Shown here in pieces: positions 9,008 to 18,532 of a DNA stretch of 64,000 nt. The notes beneath the pieces were generated by a model. The model was given only the letters and a program-made list of their open reading frames with translations. It was not told the DNA's origin and did not search any database. The position numbers and the translations under genes are program-made. Origin of the DNA: Phaeospirillum sp. (lineage in GTDB: Bacteria > Pseudomonadota > Alphaproteobacteria > Rhodospirillales > Magnetospirillaceae); contig JAVBXM010000165.1 of NCBI GenBank assembly GCA_030824585.1, forward strand, positions 19,693 to 83,692, in the 5' to 3' direction. Every line of letters begins with the position of its first letter. Positions within the stretch are counted from its first letter, which is position 1.

Positions 9008-10122
9008 TGAAGGCTGGGACGGGCGCCCCCTGCTTTACCCTGTCTTCCATCGAGGAGATCATCGAGGAAGCCCGCCAGGGCCGCATGTTCATCCTGGTGG
9101 ATGACGAGGATCGCGAGAACGAGGGCGATCTGGTCATTCCCGCCGTGCATGCCGACGCCGAGGCGGTCAACTTCATGGCCCGCTATGGGCGTGGTCTGAT
9201 CTGCCTGTCCATGACACGGGGACGCAGCGAGGAACTGGGCCTGAGGCCCATGAGCTCGGACAACGGCACCCGCATGCAGACCGCCTTCACCGTCTCCATT
9301 GAGGCCTGCGAAGGGGTGACCACCGGCATCTCCGCCGCCGACCGGGCGCGGACCATCCAGGTGGCCATCGATCCCGGCAAGGGCCGCTACGATATCGTCA
9401 CGCCGGGCCATGTCTTCCCCCTGGTGGCGCGGGAAGGCGGCGTACTGGTGCGCGCCGGCCATACCGAGGCGGCGGTGGACATTTCCCGGCTGGCGGGCCT
9501 GAACCCGGCGGGCGTCATCTGCGAGATCATGAACGACGACGGCACCATGGCCCGCATGCCGGATCTGGTGAAGTTCGCCCAGCATCACGGCCTGAAGATC
9601 GCCACCATCGCCGATCTCATCGCCTATCGCCGCCGCAACGACAAGATCGTGGCGCGCGAGCTGGAGGCGCCGTTCCATTCCCAATGGGGCGGCGACTGGA
9701 CGATGATGGTCTATGTCAACACCGTCTCCTATGCCGAGCACATCGCCCTGGTGAAGGGCGACCCCGCCGCCGGCGCCCCGGTGATGGTGCGCGTCCACGC
9801 CGTCAATATCCTGGACGACGTGCTGGGCGACCAGGGTTCGGGCAAGGCCGGCCAGCTTCATTCAGCCATGGAGATGATTGCCGAGCATGGTACCGGCGTG
9901 ATCGTCCTGGTGCGCGAGCCGCGCCCCACCAGCCTGTCGGACCGGGTCCGCGCCCAGCTGGAGAACCGCCCGGCGGCGCCCGAGTTGCGCGATTACGGTG
10001 TCGGCGCCCAGATCCTGCTGGATCTCGGCATCCACGAGATGATCCTGCTGTCCAACACCAAACGCTCCATCATCGGTCTGGATGGCTATGGCCTGAAGGT
10101 GGTCGAGCAGCGTTCTGTGTAG
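9004..10122 (+). CDS. ribB: RibBX: 3,4-dihydroxy-2-butanone-4-phosphate synthase fused to degenerate GTP cyclohydrolase II domain, copy 1
   Basis: DDEDRENEGDLVIPA...AGHTEAAVDISRLAGLNPAGVICEIMNDDGTMAR intact; C-terminal RVHAVNILDDVLGDQGSGKAGQLHSAM lacks the CxxCxC of RibA. Confidence 0.9.
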   Translation: MMKAGTGAPCFTLSSIEEIIEEARQGRMFILVDDEDRENEGDLVIPAVHADAEAVNFMARYGRGLICLSMTRGRSEELGLRPMSSDNGTRMQTAFTVSIEACEGVTTGISAADRARTIQVAIDPGKGRYDIVTPGHVFPLVAREGGVLVRAGHTEAAVDISRLAGLNPAGVICEIMNDDGTMARMPDLVKFAQHHGLKIATIADLIAYRRRNDKIVARELEAPFHSQWGGDWTMMVYVNTVSYAEHIALVKGDPAAGAPVMVRVHAVNILDDVLGDQGSGKAGQLHSAMEMIAEHGTGVIVLVREPRPTSLSDRVRAQLENRPAAPELRDYGVGAQILLDLGIHEMILLSNTKRSIIGLDGYGLKVVEQRSV

Positions 10123-10148
10123 GGCGAAGATGCCAAGAATGAGATATG

Positions 10149-10161
10149 TGCGAATAACGCA
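10149..10161. promoter_or_regulatory. Candidate IclR operator TGCG-AATAA-CGCA
   Basis: Upstream of substrate-binding protein gene; same motif as 6499/6576. Confidence 0.45.
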
Positions 10162-10232
10162 CACACAATTATCATTGTATATCATTGTATATCGCGTAAA
10201 ATATGTGAGAACTGCAGATATACAAAAATAAG

Positions 10233-10245
10233 TGCGCATTACGCA
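10233..10245. promoter_or_regulatory. Candidate IclR operator TGCG-CATTA-CGCA
   Basis: See above; 84 nt from the 10149 site. Confidence 0.45.
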
Positions 10246-10348
10246 CGACTATCATTGATCTCATGGAGATACGGCGGAGGTCTCGAAACCGATGCGTCCG
10301 GCGCGGACAAAGCCCGGGCGCCGCGTCAAAGACAGGAGGAACGACGCC

Positions 10349-11521
10349 ATGAGAGTGCCGCAACTTGCCGGAGCCACCTTGGCTCTGACCATGTATTTCG
10401 CCGGCCCCGGTCTGGCTAGCGCCGCCGAGGACATCAAGATCGGTGTTTTTTTGTCGGAAACCGGGGTGATGTCCCCAATGGGCGGCCCAGAACGGGCCGC
10501 TCTGGACATGATGGCCGAGAAAATTAACGCCGAGGGCGGAGCCCTTGGCCGTAAGATAAGCTTGATCTCCTATGACGATGCCTCCGAGCCTGAAAAGGCG
10601 CGAACCTTCGTGAAGCGTCTGATCGAGCAGGACAACGTGGATTTGATCATCGGCGGATCCGGAACCCCAACCAGCCTGGCGGTGATCAATTTGATCGAGC
10701 GGGCGGAGATTCCCTATATCTCCTTGGGTGGAGGCAATGCCATCGTCGAGCCGGTGCGCAAGTGGGTGTTCAAGATTCCCCCCTCCGACAAGGTCGCGGC
10801 GGACCGCATCCTCGAGGAACTCAAGGCCCGAGGATTGACCCGGCTCGCCATGCTCTCGGAAAGCGGCGGCTATGGGAAATCCGGCCATGACCAAACATTG
10901 GCCCTGGCGCCTAAATACGGCATCGAGATCATTGCCGATGAAACCTACTCGCCGAAAGATCCTGACGTTAAGGCGCAGCTGACCCGAATTCGATCCAATC
11001 CCGCCGTGCAGGCCCTGTTCGTGTTTGGAACGGGCAGTGGTCCGGTGGTGGCCACGAAAGCGATCAAGGAAATGGGGCTATCATTGCCCCTTTATCAATC
11101 GCCGGGCGTCGGGTCGCGTGATTTCCTGAAATTGGTGGGAAACGCCGCCGATGGTATGCGCTTGCCTTTGGGGGCGCTGCCCCTGGCCGGGCAATTACCC
11201 GCGGGAGATCCGCAAAAACCGGTCGTCCAGGCCTTCAAGCAAATGTACGAGGATCGCGCCAAGCAAGAGGTCAGCACCCTGGCCGGCAATGGTTGGGACT
11301 CCCTTATGATGGGGGTCGAAGCGATCAAAAGGGCCGGGGGGACCGATAGGGCCAAAGTGCGTGAGGAAATCGAGAAGACACGGAATTTCGTCGCCAATTG
11401 CGGCACGTTCACGATGTCGCCCGACAATCATAGCGGCCTTGATGGGCGTGCCTACCATATGGTCGAGGTGCGGAATGGGGGTTGGGTAATCAGCGATACC
11501 AAATTCACCACCGGGAAGTGA
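10349..11521 (+). CDS. Branched-chain amino acid-type ABC transporter substrate-binding protein (LivK-like)
   Basis: Signal peptide then EDIKIGVFLSETGVMSPMGGPERAALDMMAEKINAEGGALGRKISLISYDDASEPEKA. Confidence 0.9.
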   Translation: MRVPQLAGATLALTMYFAGPGLASAAEDIKIGVFLSETGVMSPMGGPERAALDMMAEKINAEGGALGRKISLISYDDASEPEKARTFVKRLIEQDNVDLIIGGSGTPTSLAVINLIERAEIPYISLGGGNAIVEPVRKWVFKIPPSDKVAADRILEELKARGLTRLAMLSESGGYGKSGHDQTLALAPKYGIEIIADETYSPKDPDVKAQLTRIRSNPAVQALFVFGTGSGPVVATKAIKEMGLSLPLYQSPGVGSRDFLKLVGNAADGMRLPLGALPLAGQLPAGDPQKPVVQAFKQMYEDRAKQEVSTLAGNGWDSLMMGVEAIKRAGGTDRAKVREEIEKTRNFVANCGTFTMSPDNHSGLDGRAYHMVEVRNGGWVISDTKFTTGK

Positions 11522-11566
11522 TGCATGGTGCGGTCGGGCCTTACATCCCGTCAATGCGCGTGTCTT

Positions 11567-11594
11567 GGCTGGCTATGCCCCGGCATAGCCAGCC
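11567..11594. terminator. 13-bp perfect hairpin GGCTGGCTATGCC/GGCATAGCCAGCC between convergent genes
   Basis: Read directly. Confidence 0.65.
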
Positions 11595-11662
11595 GCTCCG
11601 GAAAATAAGGAAAAGCCCAGAAACACAGGAACTCAAGCTACCCTCGCGGCGATAGGGGCTCC

Positions 11663-12970
11663 TCATCGGCTGTAGAGGATGTCCGGCAGCCACATGGCAA
11701 TTTGAGGAAACAGCAGCAGAAGGACGATCAGCGCTCCTTGCGCCACCAGGAACGGCAGGGTCCCCAAGTAGATGGCCTTGAGGCTTATATCGGCGATCTG
11801 CGACCGGATGACGAACAGATTCATCCCCAACGGCGGATGGATCAATCCGACCTCGATCACCACCACCAGCAAGACACCGAACCAAACCGGATCAAAGCCG
11901 TTCTCCACGACCAGGGGGTAGAAGATGGGAACGGTCACCAGGATCATCCCGATACCGTCGAGAAAACAGCCCAGAACGATATAGATCATCACCAGGGTGG
12001 TCATCACCGCCAGGGGGGACAGGCCCATGTCCCTGACCCAGGTGGCCAAGCCGACCGGGACCTGGGTCAGAACGGTGAAGTAGGAGAACACATAGGCGCC
12101 GATGATAATGAATATCAGCATGGCCGTGGTCTGCACTGCTTTCGTGGCACATTCCCACAGTCCCGCCGGGGTCAGACGTCCGGTGGCCATGGCGAGCACG
12201 ATGGCGGTGAAGGCGCCGATGGCCGCGCCTTCGGTGGGGCTGAACCAGCCGATATACATTCCGCCGATGGACAGGCCGAACAGGAAGGCGATTTCCCAGA
12301 GGGCAGCCAGATGACCAAGGCGCTCGCGCCAGTTCAACAGGTCGTCTCCGCGCGCCCAGGTCGGAAAGGCCTTGATCACCAGCAGGACGGTCAGGAGATA
12401 AAGCGCGGTCAGAACCAGCGCGGGGGTCAGGCCGGCGGCAAACAGCTTCAACAGCGATTGTTGAGCAACGACGGCATAGATGACAAAGATGATCGACGGA
12501 GGAACCAGGATGCCCAGGGTTCCTCCCGCCGCCACGACGCCGGCTGACAGACGGTCGTCATAGCCGTATTTGCGCATTTCAGGGATGGCGACCTGGCTCA
12601 TGGTTGCGGCGGTGGCCAGCGACGACCCACAAATGGCCCCGAAACCGGCGCAGGCGCCGATGGTGGCCATCGCCTCGGCCCCTCGGAACCCGTTGAAGAT
12701 CGATTTGGATGCCTTGAACATCTTGGTGGACATGCCCGCCTTGGAGGTGACCTGTCCCATCAGAATGAACAGAGGGAGCACCGACAGGGCATAACCCGAA
12801 GCGACCTCGAACGGGGTGGTGCCGACGATGAGCAAGGCCTTCCCCCAGCCCTCGATGGCGGCGTAACCGACCATGCCGACGACAGCCAGGGCCACGGCCA
12901 CCGGGACGCGGATGAATATGAGCACCAACAGCACAAGCATGCCGATGACGCCGATCATTTGTGGAGTCAT
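11663..12970 (-). CDS. dctM: TRAP transporter large permease (DctM)
   Basis: MIGVIGMLVLLVLIFIRVPVAVALAVVGMVGYA...FGAICGSSLATAATMSQVAIPEMRKYGYDDRLSAGVVAAGGTLGILVPPSI. Confidence 0.93.
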   Translation of the reverse strand: MTPQMIGVIGMLVLLVLIFIRVPVAVALAVVGMVGYAAIEGWGKALLIVGTTPFEVASGYALSVLPLFILMGQVTSKAGMSTKMFKASKSIFNGFRGAEAMATIGACAGFGAICGSSLATAATMSQVAIPEMRKYGYDDRLSAGVVAAGGTLGILVPPSIIFVIYAVVAQQSLLKLFAAGLTPALVLTALYLLTVLLVIKAFPTWARGDDLLNWRERLGHLAALWEIAFLFGLSIGGMYIGWFSPTEGAAIGAFTAIVLAMATGRLTPAGLWECATKAVQTTAMLIFIIIGAYVFSYFTVLTQVPVGLATWVRDMGLSPLAVMTTLVMIYIVLGCFLDGIGMILVTVPIFYPLVVENGFDPVWFGVLLVVVIEVGLIHPPLGMNLFVIRSQIADISLKAIYLGTLPFLVAQGALIVLLLLFPQIAMWLPDILYSR

Positions 12971-13494
12971 GACATTTCCCTCGACTGGAGTAGTTTTCTA
13001 GCGTCCGACCAGATCAATGTCGTCACGGCCATGAGCGAGCAAACGGTCCCGACCAGGAGCGGGATCCACAAGACAGCGAGTGGGATCATCAGATCCGAAG
13101 TGACGTCGCCCAGTTCATGGGCGTCCCAGGCTTCGCCCCACATGACCCAGAGCATCACCGCGAGTAGGCCCAGCCCGCAGACTTCCCCCAGCATCTCCAT
13201 CCAGAGGAGCGGTCGCTCGCCCACCAGATGATCGATCACATCCACCTGGACATGCCGGCGATGGAAAAACGTCTGCGGTATCGCCAGCGAGACCAGATAG
13301 GCCATAACGATCTTGACCAGTTCGATCGCGCCGACGATGGGTTGGTTGTAGGCGTTGCGCATGAAGACATCGACCACCGTGATCAGCATCATGATGATCA
13401 GCGCGGACGAGGAGATTCCTTCCAGCCATCCAACCACGCGGGAGGCGCTGGTGGGAACACCAGCGGGACCTCCCCCGGAGACCGGCGGCTTCAT
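12967..13494 (-). CDS. dctQ: TRAP transporter small permease (DctQ)
   Basis: VVDVFMRNAYNQPIVGAIELVKIVMAYLVSLAIPQTFFHRRHVQVDVI; 4-nt overlaps both sides. Confidence 0.9.
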   Translation of the reverse strand: MKPPVSGGGPAGVPTSASRVVGWLEGISSSALIIMMLITVVDVFMRNAYNQPIVGAIELVKIVMAYLVSLAIPQTFFHRRHVQVDVIDHLVGERPLLWMEMLGEVCGLGLLAVMLWVMWGEAWDAHELGDVTSDLMIPLAVLWIPLLVGTVCSLMAVTTLIWSDARKLLQSREMS

Positions 13495-14516
13495 TGGGCC
13501 TTGCCCTTGGTCGAAGCCATGCGGTCCTTGAAAGCCGAGACCATCTGTTCGGCCTTCATCCCCTTCTTCTGCTTGTCGGCAATCAGTTCCGCCATTGCGC
13601 TTCGGGTGGCGGCTTCGAACGCCTTGCGCTCGTCGGCGGTGAGTTCGATGACATCCATGCCGTTCTTTCGCGCCCACTCCTTGCCTTCCACGGCGGAGTC
13701 ATCGGCAATTTTTCCGATGGTCCAGGCGACGGATGGACCGCTGTTGTTGTCGATGACGGCCTTCAGCTCGGGAGACAGACGGGCATAGGTGGCCGGATTC
13801 ATCACCATGGCGAAGGTCGTGACATTGCCGTCCCAGTCGATGGCGTATTTGGCGCTGACCTGGAAGGACTCCAGGGCCTCCCACGCCAGCAGGGCCCCGT
13901 CGATGGTGCCCTTGCTCATGGCATCGGCGATCTGGGCGGTTTCAGTGTAGACCGGTACCGCGCCGAGGGCGGCCAGGGTCGCGGCGGCGACGGAGTCCGG
14001 GTGGCGGATGCGCAGCCCCTTCAGATCCTCGGGCTTGCGGGCCGCGACCTTGTTGGTCAGCAGGGCAAGGGGTGTCCCGGCGGTTAGCGCCAACACTTTG
14101 ACTCCCTTGTGCTCCTCTCCCAGATAGTCAGGAAGAAGTTCGGTCAGCGCCGCCGAGGCGGCGGCAGCGTTGGGGACGATGAACGGGATGTGGGATAGCT
14201 CCGACAACGGAAAGCGACCGGGTGTTCCGCCGTGCATGGCAACGGCCACGTCGGCGATGCCGGTCCGGGCAAGATCGTATTGACGCGGCATGGCGCCAAG
14301 CTGCCCGGAGGGGTAGACGGTTCCCGTCAGCCGATTGCCCGATTGCCGCTGCAGGGAATCGACCCACTTCTGCAGCCATTGGGTATTGTGGTTGTTGAGG
14401 GGCTGGAAGGTCGACACCTTCAGCTCTATGGATTGCGCGTCGGCCCGAGACGGTGCTAACGCCGACATAAACATGACGGCCAACGCCGCCATCAGAATCA
14501 TTGTCCTGACGTTCAT
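13491..14516 (-). CDS. dctP: TRAP transporter solute receptor (DctP)
   Basis: Signal peptide; LKVSTFQPLNNHNTQWLQKWVDSLQRQSGNRLTGTVYPSGQLGAMPRQYDLARTGIADVAV. Confidence 0.93.
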   Translation of the reverse strand: MNVRTMILMAALAVMFMSALAPSRADAQSIELKVSTFQPLNNHNTQWLQKWVDSLQRQSGNRLTGTVYPSGQLGAMPRQYDLARTGIADVAVAMHGGTPGRFPLSELSHIPFIVPNAAAASAALTELLPDYLGEEHKGVKVLALTAGTPLALLTNKVAARKPEDLKGLRIRHPDSVAAATLAALGAVPVYTETAQIADAMSKGTIDGALLAWEALESFQVSAKYAIDWDGNVTTFAMVMNPATYARLSPELKAVIDNNSGPSVAWTIGKIADDSAVEGKEWARKNGMDVIELTADERKAFEAATRSAMAELIADKQKKGMKAEQMVSAFKDRMASTKGKAQ

Positions 14517-14590
14517 GGTCCACTCCCTAGTTCACCCCATTTTCAGGGCAGTCGATGCCGGTTTGTCCGGCCTTGGCTGAAACGCGAAGT

Positions 14591-14625
14591 CTCTCCGCCG
14601 GCTATCCACAACCGCCGGCGGAGAG
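14591..14625. terminator. 12-bp perfect hairpin CTCTCCGCCGGC/GCCGGCGGAGAG between ubiD2 and dctP
   Basis: Read directly. Confidence 0.55.
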
Positions 14626-14635
14626 AGCCGTCCCG

Positions 14636-16087
14636 TTACTCCAGCATCTTGGAGCCGAAGAAACGGGGCGCCAGTGACCGCACGATGTCGAGCGAGCCGG
14701 CGGCGGCAAAGTCCTTCAGCCGCAGTTGCGGATTGACGGGGCGGATGCGTTCGAACTCCGCCCTTGCCTTGGCGTCGCAGGGTGGCGGGATGGTGGCGTC
14801 GATCAGCATCTTCGAGCCCTTCCGCTGCCACAGAGCGGTGCCGGGAGCGCCCAGTTCCGGCAAGCTGGCGTCCATGGCGTGATTGTGGGTGCCGGGAATG
14901 ATCACCACGTCCTCGGCCGGGTTAACGCGCGTGGTCAGCGCCCACATCAGTTCCGCCGGATTGAAGATGTCCACATCCTCATCCACGGCGATCACCACTT
15001 TCGGGTGCTGGTACTCCGACGACAGGGCGCTCAGCATCAGATTCTTCGCCTCGCCGTAGGCGCGCTGGGTCATTTGGACAACGACACCGAACACACCGGG
15101 CAGAACCATGACGTTGTGCAAGATGGGGCCGCCGCCGATGTCCTTGAGACGCCGATAGATGGTCGCGCTCATGGGAATCTTGTGGAAGACGCAGCCTTCC
15201 ATCTCGGAGCCGTTCTGCAGGTTCTTGAAGATGGCGTCCTTGCGATGGGTCAAGCACTGGTATTCGACGACCGGATTTTTGCCGGTGCCGGTCACGTAGT
15301 AGTCCTGGAACTCCGAGAACGGGCCTTCCTCCTCGCGGTAGTGGGGAGGGATATGGCCTTCCAGGACCAGCTCGGCATCCGCCGGCACCTCTAGATCCAC
15401 CGTCTTGCACTTGACCATGCGGACCGCTTCGTTCAGGTAGCCGCCGGCGATCTCGAATTCGTCGAGGCCGTAGGCGGCGGTGGTGGCGGCGGCGGCATAG
15501 TAGGCCGGATGGTGGCCGATGAAGATGGCCACCGGCATGGGCTCGTTGCGCTCCTGGTACTTGACGTAGTTTTTCCAGGTATGGCGCGGATAGAGAAGGA
15601 TGCCCGATTTATCCGGTCCCTTGATCTGCAGACGGTGGAAGCTGACGTTGCGCTGCCCGGTGTCGGGATCCTTGCTGATCACCAGTCCCGAGCCGATGAC
15701 CGGACCTCCATCGCGCTGTCCGGCGATATGGACCGGCAGGTGAGTCAAGTCGAACTCACCTTTGTGAAACACCTTCTCCTGAACCGGCGCGTCGGTGATC
15801 ATCTCGGGCTTGATCAGCTTTCCCATGCCCTCGGCCACCTTGCGCACCACGGTTTCCTCGGTGGCACCGAAGGCCAGGGCGGCGTGGCGGACGTTGGCGG
15901 GGGCCTGGCCGAGAGACCGCCACCCATGGGGCAGGTTCTCGAAGAGGACCGCTTTTTCCCGTGACTGAAACAGCAGGGAACCCATCTGGGTCAGCGGATC
16001 CACCGGCTTGTCGACTCGGATCAATTCACCCGCCGCCTCAAGGTCGGCAATCCAGGTACGCATGGTTTTCGGTGTCGAAGACGTCAT
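14636..16087 (-). CDS. ubiD: UbiD-family decarboxylase, copy 2
   Basis: RNVSFHRLQ and EGPFSEFQDYY (catalytic R and E...E); typical UbiD C-terminus. Confidence 0.9.
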   Translation of the reverse strand: MTSSTPKTMRTWIADLEAAGELIRVDKPVDPLTQMGSLLFQSREKAVLFENLPHGWRSLGQAPANVRHAALAFGATEETVVRKVAEGMGKLIKPEMITDAPVQEKVFHKGEFDLTHLPVHIAGQRDGGPVIGSGLVISKDPDTGQRNVSFHRLQIKGPDKSGILLYPRHTWKNYVKYQERNEPMPVAIFIGHHPAYYAAAATTAAYGLDEFEIAGGYLNEAVRMVKCKTVDLEVPADAELVLEGHIPPHYREEEGPFSEFQDYYVTGTGKNPVVEYQCLTHRKDAIFKNLQNGSEMEGCVFHKIPMSATIYRRLKDIGGGPILHNVMVLPGVFGVVVQMTQRAYGEAKNLMLSALSSEYQHPKVVIAVDEDVDIFNPAELMWALTTRVNPAEDVVIIPGTHNHAMDASLPELGAPGTALWQRKGSKMLIDATIPPPCDAKARAEFERIRPVNPQLRLKDFAAAGSLDIVRSLAPRFFGSKMLE

Positions 16088-16139
16088 TGCCCGTATCTCC
16101 AGTCACTAGGCTGCGAAAGAGGGAAGCTACCCACAAAAT

Positions 16140-16156
16140 GTTCTGCTTGACAGAAC
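16140..16156. promoter_or_regulatory. Candidate IclR operator GTTCTG-CTTGA-CAGAAC
   Basis: Perfect 6-5-6 inverted repeat in the ubiD2/iclR2 divergent region. Confidence 0.45.
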
Positions 16157-16239
16157 GACGTTCTAATTTATAAAATGACGTTAGCATCGGCTCGATGAAC
16201 GAGTCAAAATGTTTGTCGCATCAGGGAGCGATGGGCTGA

Positions 16240-16998
16240 ATGGACGTGCAGGGGAAAAGCAATCGACCGCAAGTCGAAACCAGCGGGCAAGGCGGCGTGG
16301 CGGCGCTGGAGCGCGGCTTGGCGATTCTCGACGCCTTCACCAGCGGGCGGGCGATTCTCAGTTTGGCCGAACTGGCGCAGGCGACGGGGCTCTACAAAAG
16401 CACGATCCTGCGTCTTCTCACGTCCTTGCTCCGTCGCGGCTATGTCCAGCGGCTGGATGACGGGCGCTATCGGCTGGGGGCCGCCGCCTTTCATTTGGGG
16501 CGCATTTATCAGGGGGCCTTCAATTTGCGGGAGGTGGTCGAGCCCGTGCTGCGCAGCCTGATGACACGGACGGGCGAGACCGCCTCGCTCTACGTTCGCG
16601 ATGGCGATAACGAGGTTTGCCTTCACCGCGTGCCTTCGGCCAATCCGGTGCGCGACGCCGGCCTGGCCGAGGGGGACCGGTTCCCCATCGACGACAGCGC
16701 TTGTTCGCAAGTAATTTCCGCCTTTGGAGGCGCGGGGGGGGCAGACTATGACGCCATCCGGCGCAGGGTCGTGCTGGTCGCTCGGCCCAGCCGGCGGGTG
16801 CCCGGTGTCGCCGCCGTCGTCTGCCCGGTCATCGGGGGGGATCAGAAGCCGATCGGGGCACTGATCCTGTCCGGCCCGGAGGCGCGCTTCACCGACACCG
16901 CCGTCGCGCTGATGGAGGTGGCAATTTTAGACGAGGCCAGCGCCCTGACGCGTCGCCTGGGCGGGAATCCCGGCCTTCTGGTCCCATGCCAAGCATGA
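16240..16998 (+). CDS. IclR-family transcriptional regulator 2
   Basis: VAALERGLAILDAFTSGRAILSLAELAQATGLYKSTILRLLTSLLRRGYVQRLDDGRYRLG. Confidence 0.9.
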   Translation: MDVQGKSNRPQVETSGQGGVAALERGLAILDAFTSGRAILSLAELAQATGLYKSTILRLLTSLLRRGYVQRLDDGRYRLGAAAFHLGRIYQGAFNLREVVEPVLRSLMTRTGETASLYVRDGDNEVCLHRVPSANPVRDAGLAEGDRFPIDDSACSQVISAFGGAGGADYDAIRRRVVLVARPSRRVPGVAAVVCPVIGGDQKPIGALILSGPEARFTDTAVALMEVAILDEASALTRRLGGNPGLLVPCQA

Positions 16999-17035
16999 GA
17001 ACGGGGCGGTCGCCAACTGAGACGGCTTGGCCTGA

Positions 17036-18511
17036 TCAGTGCCCCACTTCGATATGAATCCCCTTCGTATTCACGGAGAAATACCGTGTGCCGCTCACTT
17101 TAAGGGCTTCGGAGATAAGGGTCACAAGGGGGGAACCGGGAGAGGTGTACTGAGGCTTGGCGTCGAGGCCAACGCCCCTCATCATTCGGATATCCTCATC
17201 GCTGCCGATAATGTAACGCAGCAGGAGCTCGTCATCCGATAAGCCGGTTCCGCCGAATTGGGCCCGCACCTGATCCAGCGAAGGCTCTGGCGGCTCCCAA
17301 TCCCTGAGTTCCTTGGTCCTCGGCAGGGACATGATTGTGTCCATGACCTCCGGATCGATGGAAGAGGCGGCATCCTGGCCCCAGAAGCCCAGGGCGTAAT
17401 AAATCAGGTCGTCAACCACCTGCTTGTAGCGCTCGCCCACGACGACGTTGATGGAGGCCTGCGTGGCCACGAATTGCGAGAACGGCGTGACCATGATCGG
17501 ATAGCCGAAATCCTTCCGGACTCGAATGCATTCGTCGATCACCTGAGGCAAACGATCAAGCAGTTTCAACTGCGCCAACTGACGCCGAAGATTGCTGATC
17601 ACGCCCCCCGGGATCTGGTGAATGTATTGATAGTGATCGTATTCCAGCGGCGAGCCGATGGGGCGGCCTTCCCGTCGGGCAATGAATTCGAAGTGGTCGG
17701 TGACCGCCGCGAGTGGGGATTCGTCCATATGGGGCTCGAACCCCAAATGGCGGAGGTTGCTGGCGATATTGAAGACGGAAGGTTGGCCGGCTCCGTTGGC
17801 CAGTGGCGGAATGGCGGTGTGGAGGGTCCGGATGCCAAGCCGGGCGGCTTCGAGGTAACACAGCGGGGCCAGGCCGGTGGTGCAATGCGAATGGAATTCG
17901 ATGGGACTGTCGCCGATATGGCTCAAAATCACTGGGACCAAGGCGCGGGTCCGTTCCGGGGTAAGTAGGCCACCGGGATCCTTCAGAAAAACGGAATCCG
18001 CCCCGCTGGCGGCGGCCTCTGCGGCTTTGGTCGCGTAGTATGCCTCGGTGTGCTTTGGCGAGATGGAATAGATCAAGGCCAGATTGACCTCGATTCCGGC
18101 AGCCTTGGCGAACTTAATGTAATCCGGGACGCGGAGGCTGTAATCATTCGAAGCCTCCATGAGATGCAGCCGCCGAACACCATTGGCGGCCAATCGCTCC
18201 ATCCAGAGCTTGACGAGGCACTGCGGCACAATTCCGAAACCGGTGATGCTGCATTGCTGCATCACCGCCAGGGGAGTCTTGGTGATCAGCCGCGATGCTT
18301 GGCGGATGCGTTCCCAGGGATCATCGCGCACATCGCGAACGATGGTCTTGAAGTGAGCTGGCGCCATGATCTCTATGGCGGAATAGCCCGCCTCGTCGAG
18401 CCGGGATGCGATTGGCAGGATCATGTTGGTGGACATGAGCAGCGCCCAAAGAGACTGGTTGCCATCCCGCAAGGTGGTGTCCACGAAATGAATGTCGGTT
18501 CCGGCGGTCAT
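17036..18511 (-). CDS. Carboxyltransferase-domain protein of a biotin-dependent carboxylase (pyruvate/oxaloacetate CT family)
   Basis: IHFVDTTLRDGNQSLWALLMSTNMILPIASRLDEAGYSAIEI...DSVFLKDPGGLLTPE...EFHSHCTTGLAP; no BCCP lipoyl-like motif at the C-terminus. Confidence 0.8.
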   Translation of the reverse strand: MTAGTDIHFVDTTLRDGNQSLWALLMSTNMILPIASRLDEAGYSAIEIMAPAHFKTIVRDVRDDPWERIRQASRLITKTPLAVMQQCSITGFGIVPQCLVKLWMERLAANGVRRLHLMEASNDYSLRVPDYIKFAKAAGIEVNLALIYSISPKHTEAYYATKAAEAAASGADSVFLKDPGGLLTPERTRALVPVILSHIGDSPIEFHSHCTTGLAPLCYLEAARLGIRTLHTAIPPLANGAGQPSVFNIASNLRHLGFEPHMDESPLAAVTDHFEFIARREGRPIGSPLEYDHYQYIHQIPGGVISNLRRQLAQLKLLDRLPQVIDECIRVRKDFGYPIMVTPFSQFVATQASINVVVGERYKQVVDDLIYYALGFWGQDAASSIDPEVMDTIMSLPRTKELRDWEPPEPSLDQVRAQFGGTGLSDDELLLRYIIGSDEDIRMMRGVGLDAKPQYTSPGSPLVTLISEALKVSGTRYFSVNTKGIHIEVGH

Positions 18512-18532
18512 AATGCGCCTCACATTGCCTGT

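Noticed and set aside
8890-9861. 323-aa minus-strand ORF opposite ribBX copy 1 (and the similar 379-aa ORF at 39451-40590)
   Set aside because: Shadow ORFs antisense to strongly recognised ribBX genes; His/Asp/Gly-rich composition typical of GC-rich antisense frames; both arise because the sense genes are duplicates.
10166-10200. ATCATTGTAT direct repeats as a possible CRISPR-like or iteron array
   Set aside because: Only two short AT-rich units; best explained as promoter-region sequence between the IclR-like sites.
12967-13677. Full 236-aa ORF for the TRAP small permease
   Set aside because: The first 61 residues are antisense-like Arg/Gly-rich sequence overlapping dctP; real start is MKPPVSGG at 13494.
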